From Corynebacterium sp. HMSC29G08 (lineage in GTDB: Bacteria; Actinomycetota; Actinomycetes; Mycobacteriales; Mycobacteriaceae): a DNA stretch of 64,000 bases. The notes beneath the pieces were generated by a model, which worked only from the letters and a program-made list of their open reading frames with translations, was not told the DNA's origin and ran no database searches. This document shows, in pieces, positions 16,441 to 25,173 of the stretch (position 1 is the first letter of the stretch; each line of letters begins with the position of its first letter). Both the position numbers and the translations under genes were made by a program. Location of the stretch: the NCBI RefSeq assembly GCF_001806875.1, contig NZ_KV786209.1:62520-126519 (forward strand), written 5' to 3'.

Positions 16441-17226
16441 TTAGTCGTGGTGGGGGTTGGCGTGGGCGTCGATAAGCAAACTGCCCTTTTTGGATGGAAC
16501 CGCACCACGGAACGCCAAAGGAGTATCTGTTGCCGCAACCACCACGTTGCCGTACGCGCGGCCGGCAAGGACTTCAGGCGTGGCCGCGGCCATGGTGTAG
16601 GCGAAAACCTTGGCGAGTCCGGCAATCTCAGCGCGGGTATTTGGCAAGCCCACACGATCACCAATGTTGGCCACGAACAACCCACCTGGGCGAAGCGCGC
16701 GATGCGCTGCGCGGAAAAACTCCACCGTGGTCAGCGGGCGCGGGGTGTCGGGACCTGCAAACACATCGCGCACGATCACATCCACGGAGGCCGGCGCAAG
16801 AGCATGAGTAAACGCGCGGGCCTCAGCCACCACGATCTCCACCGGAGGGTCGAAAGCTTCGCGCACTACGCGCGCCAACCCTCGGTCCAGCTCAACGGCA
16901 ATATTGCGGCTCTTCCAACGGTGGTTGACGTAACTAGGCAGCGCGCACCCGGCCGCACCCAAATGGATCGCGGTAAACGGCTCCGTCAGCCCAGCGCCGG
17001 CGATGAAGCCTGCGACCCACCGCATGTAGTCATATTCCAGCACCTCCGGCGCGCCGGGCACCACGTAGGACGAGGGCACACGGTTGACCTCAAGGATGTA
17101 GCCGCCGTCACGCGCAGGGTCCGCGACGATGTTGGCCTGACCAGTGTCAATGGGGTAGCTGCCGGTGATTCGCCGTTTGGGGGAGCGTGGCTTTCGCCGA
17201 CTTGTCTCACTGCCCGTTACACTCAT
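16441..17226 (-). CDS. Spermidine synthase-like methyltransferase-fold protein
   Basis: A 261-residue protein related to the SpeE aminopropyltransferase family in Actinobacteria. It has the N-terminal strand region (GGYILEVNRVPSSYV), a nucleotide-binding Rossmann motif (AIHLGAAGCALPSYV), acidic residue in IAVELDRGLARVVRE, and VDVIVRDVFAG where SpeE has its catalytic Asp region. The C-terminus has RPGGLFVANIGD. True polyamine synthesis is uncertain; many actinobacterial members have no known substrate. The 3' end contains one copy of the recurring GCTTRTCGACGCC oligonucleotide. Confidence 0.75.
   Translation of the reverse strand: MSVTGSETSRRKPRSPKRRITGSYPIDTGQANIVADPARDGGYILEVNRVPSSYVVPGAPEVLEYDYMRWVAGFIAGAGLTEPFTAIHLGAAGCALPSYVNHRWKSRNIAVELDRGLARVVREAFDPPVEIVVAEARAFTHALAPASVDVIVRDVFAGPDTPRPLTTVEFFRAAHRALRPGGLFVANIGDRVGLPNTRAEIAGLAKVFAYTMAAATPEVLAGRAYGNVVVAATDTPLAFRGAVPSKKGSLLIDAHANPHHD
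16464..16486 (-). repeat. Dispersed oligonucleotide, full form GGGC...GCTTATCGACGCCC
   Basis: The complement reads GGGCAGTTTGCTTATCGACGCCC, with GGGC and GCCC at the ends as an imperfect inverted repeat. It lies in the last codons of the SpeE-like gene (frame L-L-I-D-A). Confidence 0.55.
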
Positions 17227-17231
17227 GCCTC

Positions 17232-17684
17232 ATGCATACACTGCGCGAGGCAACACCGGCGGATAGGGATCAGGTTTGTGAGGTGTGGGATGTCTCCGGC
17301 ATCACCACCCGATGGAACAACCCGCCGGTAGATTTTGATCTGGCTATGGCCACCCCCACCAGCACCATCTTCGTTGCGGAGGCGAACGGGGTTATTGACG
17401 GCGTGATCATGCCCGGCTTCGACGGCCACCGTGGCTGGCTGCACATGGTGGGGGTTCGCCCAGAAGTCCAAGGCAGCGGCATTGGGCGGATGCTTGTTAA
17501 CGCAGCCGTGAAGTACCTGGCCGACCTAGGCACCCCAGCCATTCACCTGATGGTCATGCCGACCAATACCCAGGCCGTGAAGTTCTGGGAGCACTACGGG
17601 TTTGAACGCATTGATCCTCCGGTGTGGAACCTGAACCCGGAGACGTACGCGGCTACTGCGCAGTCCAAGACTCCGTCCGTGTAA
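17232..17684 (+). CDS. GNAT-family N-acetyltransferase
   Basis: A 150-residue single-domain GNAT. The acetyl-CoA-binding motif A is visible as MVGVRPEVQGSGIGRMLV (R/Q-x-x-G-x-G/A), followed by TPAIHLMVMPTNTQAVKFWE and YGFER, the usual C-terminal lobe. It resembles the YpeA/ElaA-like group. The ATG at 17232 lies 8 bases behind TACACT (leaderless), so an upstream extension is not used. The 3' end overlaps the convergent exporter gene by 32 bases. Acceptor unknown. Confidence 0.88.
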   Translation: MHTLREATPADRDQVCEVWDVSGITTRWNNPPVDFDLAMATPTSTIFVAEANGVIDGVIMPGFDGHRGWLHMVGVRPEVQGSGIGRMLVNAAVKYLADLGTPAIHLMVMPTNTQAVKFWEHYGFERIDPPVWNLNPETYAATAQSKTPSV

Positions 17685-19116
17685 AGCAGCACGCCACCAA
17701 TACACCTAGCGCGACAACGGCGCATGGCAGCCAAATAGATGCGCTCATTGCGTGCGCAAACGGCTGGTGGAGCGGCGGCGGGAGGGTGCCGCTCATCTGC
17801 GCAGCCGTGCTGCTGCCTTCGGCGCCACCGCCAAGCGTGCGCGTGAGCTGAGACGCCATCATGGCAGCGATGGCTGCAGAGCCAACCACGGCACCGATCT
17901 GGCGTGTGGTGTTGTAGACGCTGGAACCTGCACCGGCAAGCGTGCGCTCGAGGTTGCGAGTAGCCACCATGGAAAGTGGGCCCCACATCATGGAATTGGC
18001 CACGCCGTAGAGCGCGGCGATGGCATACATCCAGCGTGGATCAACCTCAGGAGTGGTGATCAGCGCTGATATTGCCATAGATATTGCCGCGAGCGAAAGA
18101 CCGATAATGGCAAAAGGCTTCGGGTCGTGTGTGTTGGTGAGCCTGCCAATGAACGGCGCCAAAAGGCCAGAGACCACGCCAGAAGGCAGGACCAGAAGCG
18201 CCGCCTGGGTCGGGGTGAAACCCTGGACGTTTTGCACATAGATCATCCACGGGATGATGTAGGTGGAGATAGCAAACCCGACGGTGGCGATGGTGGCGTT
18301 GGCCAAGGTGAAGTTGCGGTCATGAAACAGGCGTAAGGGAACCAGCGCGGTATCTCCAAGCGCCCGCTGCTTTTGTACAAACAGCGTCAGCAGCAACGCC
18401 GCGGCGATCAGCAGCGCCCACACCCGCCAGTCCCAGTTGAAGTGCTCGGCCTCTTGAATGCCAAACACGAGGCAGAACATGCCGACGGCGCTGAGGACAA
18501 CGCCGAGCCAGTCAAAGGTGCGGTTGGTTTGCTCCAGCTTGGGCACGAAGATGAATGCCAAGATGATGCCGATGATGCCAATGGGCACGTTGACGTTGAA
18601 GATCCAGGGCCAGCCTCCAGCGTCTACAAGCACACCGCCCAAAAGCGGTCCCACGACGGTGGCAAGACCCGCGGTTGCACCCCACACTCCCATAGCGCCG
18701 CCGCGCTGAGTGGGGGAGAACGTGCGGATCATCACCGACATGGTCTGTGGCGTAACCATCGCCCCGCCGAACCCCTGGAACGCGCGTGCCGCGATCAGTG
18801 CTGCTGCGCTGTTAGCCAAACCACAGGCGAGCGACGAGACAGTGAACAGCGTTAAACCGATGATGTATATCGTGCGCGGACCAAAGCGGTCCCCAAGACG
18901 CCCCGTGATCAAAAGCGGCACTGCGTACGCAAGCAAGTAGGCGCTGTTGACCCAGATGACCTCGTTGTATGTTGCGTCGAGATCCGCAGCAATCGCCGGA
19001 ATAGCAACGGAGACGATGGTGGAATCCACCAAGATCATGAAAAAGCCCAGCATCATTGCCCAGAGCGCGGGCCACGGTGAGCTCTGCTGAGGTGAAGATG
19101 GGGCAGTGGGCTTCAT
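17653..19116 (-). CDS. MFS multidrug transporter, DHA2 family (14 TM)
   Basis: A 487-residue proton antiporter of the EmrB/QacA type. Motif C of drug exporters is partly visible, and motif A appears as ITGRLGDRFGPRTIY. TM1 has MMLGFFMILVDSTIVSVAIPAIA with the DHA2-typical acidic residue (D). PQTMSVMIRTFSPTQRGGAMGVWGATAGLATVVGPLLGG is the family signature and is present here in separate parts around residues 115-160. The start at 19116 is 7 bases behind TAAAGT, favouring it over an ATG seven codons upstream. It should export hydrophobic drugs or metabolites. No TetR-type regulator is adjacent. Confidence 0.92.
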   Translation of the reverse strand: MKPTAPSSPQQSSPWPALWAMMLGFFMILVDSTIVSVAIPAIAADLDATYNEVIWVNSAYLLAYAVPLLITGRLGDRFGPRTIYIIGLTLFTVSSLACGLANSAAALIAARAFQGFGGAMVTPQTMSVMIRTFSPTQRGGAMGVWGATAGLATVVGPLLGGVLVDAGGWPWIFNVNVPIGIIGIILAFIFVPKLEQTNRTFDWLGVVLSAVGMFCLVFGIQEAEHFNWDWRVWALLIAAALLLTLFVQKQRALGDTALVPLRLFHDRNFTLANATIATVGFAISTYIIPWMIYVQNVQGFTPTQAALLVLPSGVVSGLLAPFIGRLTNTHDPKPFAIIGLSLAAISMAISALITTPEVDPRWMYAIAALYGVANSMMWGPLSMVATRNLERTLAGAGSSVYNTTRQIGAVVGSAAIAAMMASQLTRTLGGGAEGSSTAAQMSGTLPPPLHQPFAHAMSASIWLPCAVVALGVLVACCFTRTESWTAQ

Positions 19117-19193
19117 CGCTGTGACTTTACGCCACAATCTTCACCCTCCCACGCAGATGTGGATCTCTCCAGGCTGTGGGGCGAAAAAGGGCT

Positions 19194-20753
19194 CTAGAAA
19201 GGCAGGGCGTCCTGGAGTTGCTGTGGCAGCAGCGGGCGCAGCATCGGCCACGAGATCACAGCGATCGCGCCAACGGTAGCCAAGACTCCAAGAACAATCC
19301 CCGCCGTTCGCACGGAATCCGAGGAGAGTGGCACCGGGATCGTCGGTTCTGGCAATGCGGGGCGGATCTTCTTGTCCGGGAACTTGCTGCGGGGCTCGAT
19401 GGATTCGAACAACTCGCCATGCTCGTCGCGCACGTTCGGGTAGAAGGTTTCCAAGCCGCGGACGCTGAACTGGGTTGCCATATAACGGCTGTTGTCACTG
19501 GTGTTCCACTGGGAGACAACAATGTCCATGTCATTGATGCTCGAGCCGGGGACAATGTAGCCGCCGTAGGGCTGCGACCAGTTCGTCGGCGTTTGGCTGT
19601 TGTCCCACTCGCCGTGCTTGGCAATAGCCACAGCGGGCACGTTGTTCCAATCAACAGCGATCTCTTTCGAGATGCGCACCTCAACCTGCAGGGTCGCTTC
19701 GTTGAACATGACGAGCACCCAGTTGCCGTCGATGTAGCGCAGGTTCATCTCACCTACCTGGATGGGAACCCCGTTAGCATCCTTTTCCATGATTGAGGTG
19801 CCGGTGCCGCCTTCGCCAGCCCAAGTGCCGTCATTAAGGTTGAGCATCTCCCAGGCGTCGCGGTCGGTGAGTTTCTCCGGCTTGACGCGGAAGAGGTACA
19901 TCGGCGCAGCGTGATTTCGTTCAAATGTCGTGGTGACGATGTAGACGAAGCCATCCGGACCCATATCCCACGACAACATCTCATCAAGACCCCGCGCGCT
20001 CGGCCTGTGTTTCATCGCGGAGTAGTAGTAGCCATCAGACTCCCAGGTCTGGCCTTGATCTTCAGAGCGCCAAAACTCCGACACCTCAGTGTTATGCAGC
20101 CCGTGGGTGCGCATCGTCTGCAGATAGAGCGTGCCGTTGATGTTGATAATGTCAGAAGGGATCATGGTGAGGTTGCCGTCACGCAGATACCCAATGGTCT
20201 GCTTGACGCGCTCACCCTTATTCAACGGGCGCTGAATGTCCACATAGCCGTTTTCATCACGTTTGGCCACGACACCGACAGGGCTCATCCACTCACCCTT
20301 GCCAACGGTATCGCCACGGAAGGAGTCACCAAAAATCATGGCGAACTCGCCCTCACTATTGATCGGCGCCATCATGCCCAAATCGCCCGAGCGGAAACCC
20401 ACGTGCTGCGAGTAGGGGCCGAGGATGTCCCCGAGAACCTGGACCGTGACATTCGGTTCTACCCTGCGCGGGGCAGCAACCCCCTGAGGGGCAGCGTTGC
20501 GCGAAAAAGGTTTGTCAAAGTACCCAAGGGCATCGCCCTTGTCAGCCGGGTCTGTGCCTTCTGTGCCCTCTTTATCCTCGGTGTCTTGGCTTTCAGAGGC
20601 TGTGTCGTTGCCCACCGGAATTTCAGGCTTCAGCGTTTCGTTTTCGGTGGACACCTCCTGCGCGTTGGCGGCTGGTGCGGCGGCTGCGGCCAGGGTGAGT
20701 GCCGAGACGGTTGCTGCGCTCAACAAGGCGCGGGAGGAGGCGTTGCGAAACAT
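19194..20753 (-). CDS. Secreted, membrane-anchored DUF4185 protein (candidate arabinan hydrolase)
   Basis: A 519-residue protein: signal peptide ending ANAQ, an acidic Thr/Glu/Asp-rich linker (residues ~30-75), a DUF4185 domain of beta-propeller type (GPYSQHVGFRSGDLGMMAPI, IFGDSFRGDTVG, WRSEDQGQTWE, DMDIVVSQWN), then a C-terminal transmembrane helix (TAGIVLGVLATVGAIAVISW). DUF4185 members include D-arabinan-degrading glycoside hydrolases (GH183) in mycobacteria, and corynebacteria carry arabinogalactan in their wall. Cell-wall arabinan remodelling is therefore a reasonable inference. I prefer the ATG at 20753 because the signal peptide begins there. Confidence 0.78.
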   Translation of the reverse strand: MFRNASSRALLSAATVSALTLAAAAAPAANAQEVSTENETLKPEIPVGNDTASESQDTEDKEGTEGTDPADKGDALGYFDKPFSRNAAPQGVAAPRRVEPNVTVQVLGDILGPYSQHVGFRSGDLGMMAPINSEGEFAMIFGDSFRGDTVGKGEWMSPVGVVAKRDENGYVDIQRPLNKGERVKQTIGYLRDGNLTMIPSDIININGTLYLQTMRTHGLHNTEVSEFWRSEDQGQTWESDGYYYSAMKHRPSARGLDEMLSWDMGPDGFVYIVTTTFERNHAAPMYLFRVKPEKLTDRDAWEMLNLNDGTWAGEGGTGTSIMEKDANGVPIQVGEMNLRYIDGNWVLVMFNEATLQVEVRISKEIAVDWNNVPAVAIAKHGEWDNSQTPTNWSQPYGGYIVPGSSINDMDIVVSQWNTSDNSRYMATQFSVRGLETFYPNVRDEHGELFESIEPRSKFPDKKIRPALPEPTIPVPLSSDSVRTAGIVLGVLATVGAIAVISWPMLRPLLPQQLQDALPF

Positions 20754-20863
20754 GAAACCCGATTTCTTGACAGCGAAATTTGATACAACTTGCAAGGATT
20801 CTCACTTTAACAAAAATGTCAAGGAAAGCGCGCCGCGAACCGTCCGGAAGTTTCAGTATCCGC

Positions 20864-20869
20864 TAGGGT
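20864..20869 (+). promoter_or_regulatory. -10 box (TAGGGT) of a leaderless formate dehydrogenase operon
   Basis: TAGGGT ends 7 bases before the ATG at 20877, leaving no room for a ribosome site. No clear FNR- or ArnR-type operator is seen in the 120 bases shared with the divergent DUF4185 gene. Confidence 0.5.
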
Positions 20870-20876
20870 GTGGTGC

Positions 20877-23800
20877 ATGTCTCGAATCAGTCCTCTCAAC
20901 TGGCCGGTAGTGCGCCAGCTACGCGGCGGTGACCTCTTCGCCCGCGGTGAGAACACTGAGTCTCGCCGCACGAAAGAAATGGAAGGGCGCACCATCGACG
21001 CTGACCGTGTGGTCAAAAGCGTGTGCCCGTACTGCGCTGTCGGTTGCGGCCAGAACGTCTATGTCAAAGATGGCAAGGTCATCCAGATTGAGGGTGACCC
21101 TGATTCCCCGCACTCCCGCGGGCGTCTGTGCCCGAAAGGTGCTGCCTCTGAGCAGCTGGTCAACGCTCCCAACCGCCTGACCGAGGTGCTCTACCGTGCG
21201 CCGAAGGCGACGGAGTGGCAGACGCTTGACCGTGAGACCGCGCTGGAGATGATCGCGGACCGTTTTTTGGAGGCCCGCAAGAACGGCTGGCAGGACACGG
21301 ACGAGCACGGCAACCCGGTTCGCCGCACCATGGGCATCGCTGGTCTTGGCGGTGCAGCCATGGACAATGAGGAAAACTATCTGATCAAGAAACTCTGGAC
21401 TGCCTCTGGCGCGGTGCAGATTGAAAATCAGGCCCGTATATGACACTCCTCCACGGTTCCCAGTTTGGGATCCTCGTTTGGCCGTGGCGGCGCGACCCAG
21501 CCGCTGCAGGATATGGCGAATGCGGACTGCATTGTCATTCAGGGGTCGAATATGGCCGAAGCACACCCGGTAGGCTTCCAGTGGGTGATTGAAGCCAAGA
21601 ATCGTGGCGCGCGGATTATCCACGTGGACCCGAGGTTCACGCGAACGTCTGCAATCGCCCACAAGCACATCCCGATCCGAGGTGGCTCGGATGTGGTGCT
21701 GCTTGGCGCGGTGATTAAGTACGTGCTGGACAATGAGCTCTACTTTGAGGATTTTGTCAAGGCATTTACCAATGCCTCTGTGATCATCAATGAGGACTTC
21801 CAGGACACGGAGGACCTTGAGGGCATCTTCTCTGGCTATGACCCGAAGACGGGTAAGTATGACAACTCCACGTGGCAGCCGAAGCTGGCTTGGGATGCGC
21901 AAGTGTCCTGGGACGTGCAGAAGGACGAGACGCTGCAGGACCCGAACTGTGTGTTCCAGATCCTGAAGCGTCACTACTCCCGCTACACCCCGGAGATGGT
22001 GGAGAAGTCCTGCGGTATTTCGCAGGAAGACTTCTACTACCTGGCTAACACCATTGCGGAGAACTCCGGCCGTGAGCGCACGACGTGCTTTGCCTACGCG
22101 CTGGGTTGGACGCAGCACACCATGGGTGCCCAGTTCATCCGAACTTGTGCGATCCTGCAGCTGCTCATGGGCAATGTGGGCCGTCCAGGCTCCGGCATTA
22201 TGGCGCTGCGTGGTCACGCGTCGATCCAGGGCTCGACTGACGTGCCGACGCTGTTCCACCTGCTGCCTGGCTACCTGCCGATGCCGCAGGCGGAGGTGCA
22301 GACCTGGGACCAGTACCTGGATACCGTGGCCGTGGCAGACCAAAAGGGTTTCTGGCAGAAGCGCGATAACTATTCGGTCTCCCTGATGAAGGCATACTGG
22401 GGCGATGCGGCCACCGAAGACAACAACTGGGGTATGGACCTCATGCCACGTCTGACCGGTGCGCACTCGACGTACCACACGCTGCAGCTGATGATGGATG
22501 GCAAGGTTGATGGCTACTTTGTGTTTGGCCAGAATCCGGCGGTGGCGCAGTCCAACGGCTTCATGCAGCGTATGGCGCTGTCCAAGCTGAAGTGGCTGGT
22601 GGTGCGTGACTTCCAAGAGATTGAGACGGCAACGTTCTGGAAGGATTCTCCGGAGGTTGCTTCCGGCGCGTTGGTGACCGAGGAGATTGACACCGAGGTC
22701 TTCTTGCTGCCTGCCGCGAACCACGTGGAAAAGGCCGGTACATTTACCCAGACGCAGCGTCTGCTGCAGTGGCGCTTCCAGGCGAAGCAGCCGCCAGGCG
22801 ATGCGGATAGTGATCTGCAGTTCTTCTACGAGCTGGGTCTGCGCCTGAAGGAGCGGGTGAAGGATTCTACTGACCCGCGTGACCTTCCGCTGCAGTCCAT
22901 CACCTGGGACTATGACTTGGATGCACACGGCGAAATCGATGCGGAGTCTGTGCTGCGCGAGATTAACGGCTACTTCCTCGAAGGCCCGCGCAAGGGACAG
23001 CTGGTGGATAGCTTTGCTGACCTGAAGGCAGACGGCACCACCTCGTCTGGGTGTTGGATTTACTCCGGCGTGTTCGCAGGAGGCGTGAACCGTTCCGCCA
23101 ATAAGCGACCTGGATCCGAGCAGGATGAGATGGCGCTTGATTGGGGCTGGGCGTGGCCGCTGAACCGTCGCGTGCTGTACAACCGTGCCTCGGCTGACGC
23201 GGACGGCAAGCCGTGGTCTGAGCGTAAGAAGCTGGTCTGGTGGAATGAAGACGCTGAGCGCTGGGAGTCGCCGGATGTGGTGGACTTCCCGGTAAACAAG
23301 GCGCCGGATTACAAACCGGACCGTGACGCTGTGGGCCCGGACGCATTGGCGGGCGATGATCCGTTCATCATGCAGCCGGACGGCAAGGGTTGGCTGTTTG
23401 CCCCGCGTGGCATGGTCGACGGCCCGATGCCGACACATTATGAGCCACAGGAGTCGCCATTCCCGAACTTCCTGTACACGCAGCAGCAGTCGCCGTCGCG
23501 AATTGTCATGCGTGGCCCGAACAACCTGTCTGCGCCGAACTACGGTGAGGAAGGCACAGAGGTCTACCCGTACATCCTGAACACCTACCGTTTGACGGAG
23601 ATGTACACCTCGGGTGCGATGACGCGAACGCTGCCATTCTTGGCGGAGCTGCAGCCAGAGCTGTTCTGCGAGGTTTCCCCGCAGCTGGCCGAGAAGGTTG
23701 GTTTGGAAAACGGTGGCTGGGCAACCTTGATTTCGCCGCGTGGCGTAATCGAGTCCCGCGTGCTGGTCACGGACCGCATTCAGTCCCTGACCATTGGGGA

Positions 23801-24140
23801 GCAGCAGTACGAGCAGATCGGCATGCCGTTCCACTACGGCCAAGGCAAGTACGCCGAGGTCAGCGGTGACGGGCCAAATGACCTGCTTGGCATCATGCTG
23901 GATCCAAACGTGAACATTCAGGCGTCCAAGGTGTCCGCGGTGGATATCCGCCCGGGCCGCCGTCCACGCGGTGCTGAACGCGATGCGCTGGTGCGTGAGT
24001 ACCAAAAACGTGCAGGCCTGACCGAGGACACTGGCTCCAAACTGGGCTCGCACGACGCAACCGCGTCGCCGGGATTAGACGATGAGCACACGGCGGAAGT
24101 GGATAACACGAAGCAGAATATGGCGGAGAGGGAAGGCTAG
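20877..24140 (+). CDS. fdnG: Selenocysteine-containing formate dehydrogenase, alpha subunit
   Basis: A 1087-residue molybdopterin/tungstopterin oxidoreductase whose codon 189 is UGA (21441-21443), read as selenocysteine. The context is IENQARI-Sec-HSSTVPSLGSSFGRGG, aligning with the Sec-His pair that ligates the metal in FdnG/FdoG. Upstream, Cys50-x2-Cys53-x3-Cys57 and Cys85 bind the [4Fe-4S] cluster (VCPYCAVGCGQ and GRLCPKG). Downstream are pterin-binding motifs such as QGSNMAEAHPVGFQW and the C-terminal molydopterin-dinucleotide domain. A SECIS-like hairpin follows the UGA. No hydrophobic twin-arginine signal is present; RR at residues 30-31 is not followed by a hydrophobic run, so a cytoplasmic orientation is likely. 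It oxidises formate to CO2 or the reverse. Automatic annotation will split it into a 188-residue piece and an 891-residue piece. Confidence 0.95.
21441..21487 (+). promoter_or_regulatory. Bacterial SECIS element (UGA plus stem-loop)
   Basis: Immediately 3' of the UGA, CCACGG (21451-21456) pairs perfectly with CCGTGG (21482-21487). Within it UCCC (21458-21461) pairs with GGGA (21467-21470), closing an AGUUU loop about 20 bases from the UGA. The spacing and a GU in the apical loop match the SelB-binding hairpin known from E. coli fdhF/fdnG. Confidence 0.8.
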
Positions 24141-24150
24141 GTACACGCCA

Positions 24151-25173
24151 ATGGCGAAGACGAACAGCATTACCGAAGCGCCACAGCACGTTGGCTACGA
24201 CCGCGCTGCGCGCAAGGCGTTCTTCACGGATACCTCGATTTGTATTGGCTGCAAGGCCTGCGAGGTGGCGTGTAAAGAGTGGAACCGCAACCCGCAGGAT
24301 GGCTACGAGTTGTCGGGTAATTCCTACGACAACACTGGCTCGCTCGGCGCGGATACGTGGCGCCACGTGGCGTTTATTGAGCAGAGCGAGGAACAGATCA
24401 CCATAGCCCGCGAAGAGGGCGCGAAGTTGGTCTCGCTGGGTATGCCGAGTGTTGGGGCAGGCGGCAACGCTGAAACCACGCAACCCGCACAGCCTGCGCA
24501 GTCTGTTACTCCGGGTGATACACCGGATTTCCGTTGGCTCATGTCCTCTGATGTGTGCAAGCACTGCACCAACGCGGGCTGCCTTGACGTGTGCCCGACA
24601 GGTGCGCTGTTTCGCACGGAGCACGGCACCGTGGTGGTGCAGGATGACGTGTGCAACGGTTGCGGCACCTGCGTGGCAGGCTGCCCGTTCGGCGTGATCG
24701 AGCGCCGTGAAGACGGCGGCGTGTCCAAGCGCGACGATCGCACGAAGCGTGGAGAAGACTTCACCGTTGGCGAGGTCGCGCCAATCAAGAACATCGGCGT
24801 GGCGCAGAAGTGCACGATGTGCTTTGACCGTCAGGCGATCGGGGAGGGTCCGGCGTGCGCCAAGACGTGCCCGACCACGTCGATTAAGTACGGCTCCTAT
24901 GACGAGATGCTGGCAACCGCCCAGGCACGCGTGAAGGAGCTACACGCCCAGGGCATGACGGAAGCGCGTCTGTATGGCGCCAACAGCGAGGACGGAGTTG
25001 GCGGTACAGGCTCAATCTTCTTGCTTTTGGACGCCCCAGAGGTCTACGGCCTGCCGCCGGACCCCCAGGTGCCAACTGCTAACTTGCCCACGATGGCCAA
25101 GCGTGCAGTCTTTGCAGCAGCCGGCTTGATTGGTGCGGTTGCGGGTGCATTTGTGATTGGAGGACGCAGCTAA
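24151..25173 (+). CDS. fdnH: Formate dehydrogenase iron-sulfur subunit
   Basis: A 340-residue electron-transfer subunit with four [4Fe-4S] cysteine groups: CIGCKACEVACKEW, VCKHCTNAGCLDVCP, VCNGCGTCVAGCP, and KCTMCFDR paired with GPACAKTCP. A single C-terminal transmembrane helix (FAAAGLIGAVAGAFVIGG) anchors it. It passes electrons from the selenoprotein to the membrane subunit. The ATG at 24151 begins 10 bases after the alpha-subunit stop. Compared with FdnH of E. coli it has an insertion rich in Ala/Gln/Pro/Thr around residues 105-120. Its TAA overlaps the ATG of the next gene by one base. Confidence 0.93.
   Translation: MAKTNSITEAPQHVGYDRAARKAFFTDTSICIGCKACEVACKEWNRNPQDGYELSGNSYDNTGSLGADTWRHVAFIEQSEEQITIAREEGAKLVSLGMPSVGAGGNAETTQPAQPAQSVTPGDTPDFRWLMSSDVCKHCTNAGCLDVCPTGALFRTEHGTVVVQDDVCNGCGTCVAGCPFGVIERREDGGVSKRDDRTKRGEDFTVGEVAPIKNIGVAQKCTMCFDRQAIGEGPACAKTCPTTSIKYGSYDEMLATAQARVKELHAQGMTEARLYGANSEDGVGGTGSIFLLLDAPEVYGLPPDPQVPTANLPTMAKRAVFAAAGLIGAVAGAFVIGGRS

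Noticed and set aside
21441..21443. UGA in fdnG as a nonsense mutation or sequencing error
   Set aside because: The position is the known Sec site, a SECIS hairpin follows, and selD, tRNA-Sec, selA and selB lie within 10 kb.
20919..24053. A 1044-codon open frame antisense to fdnG
   Set aside because: It is the mirror of a strongly codon-biased GC-rich gene; the translation is rich in Arg, His, Val and Leu with no domain, and the sense strand is a clear formate dehydrogenase.
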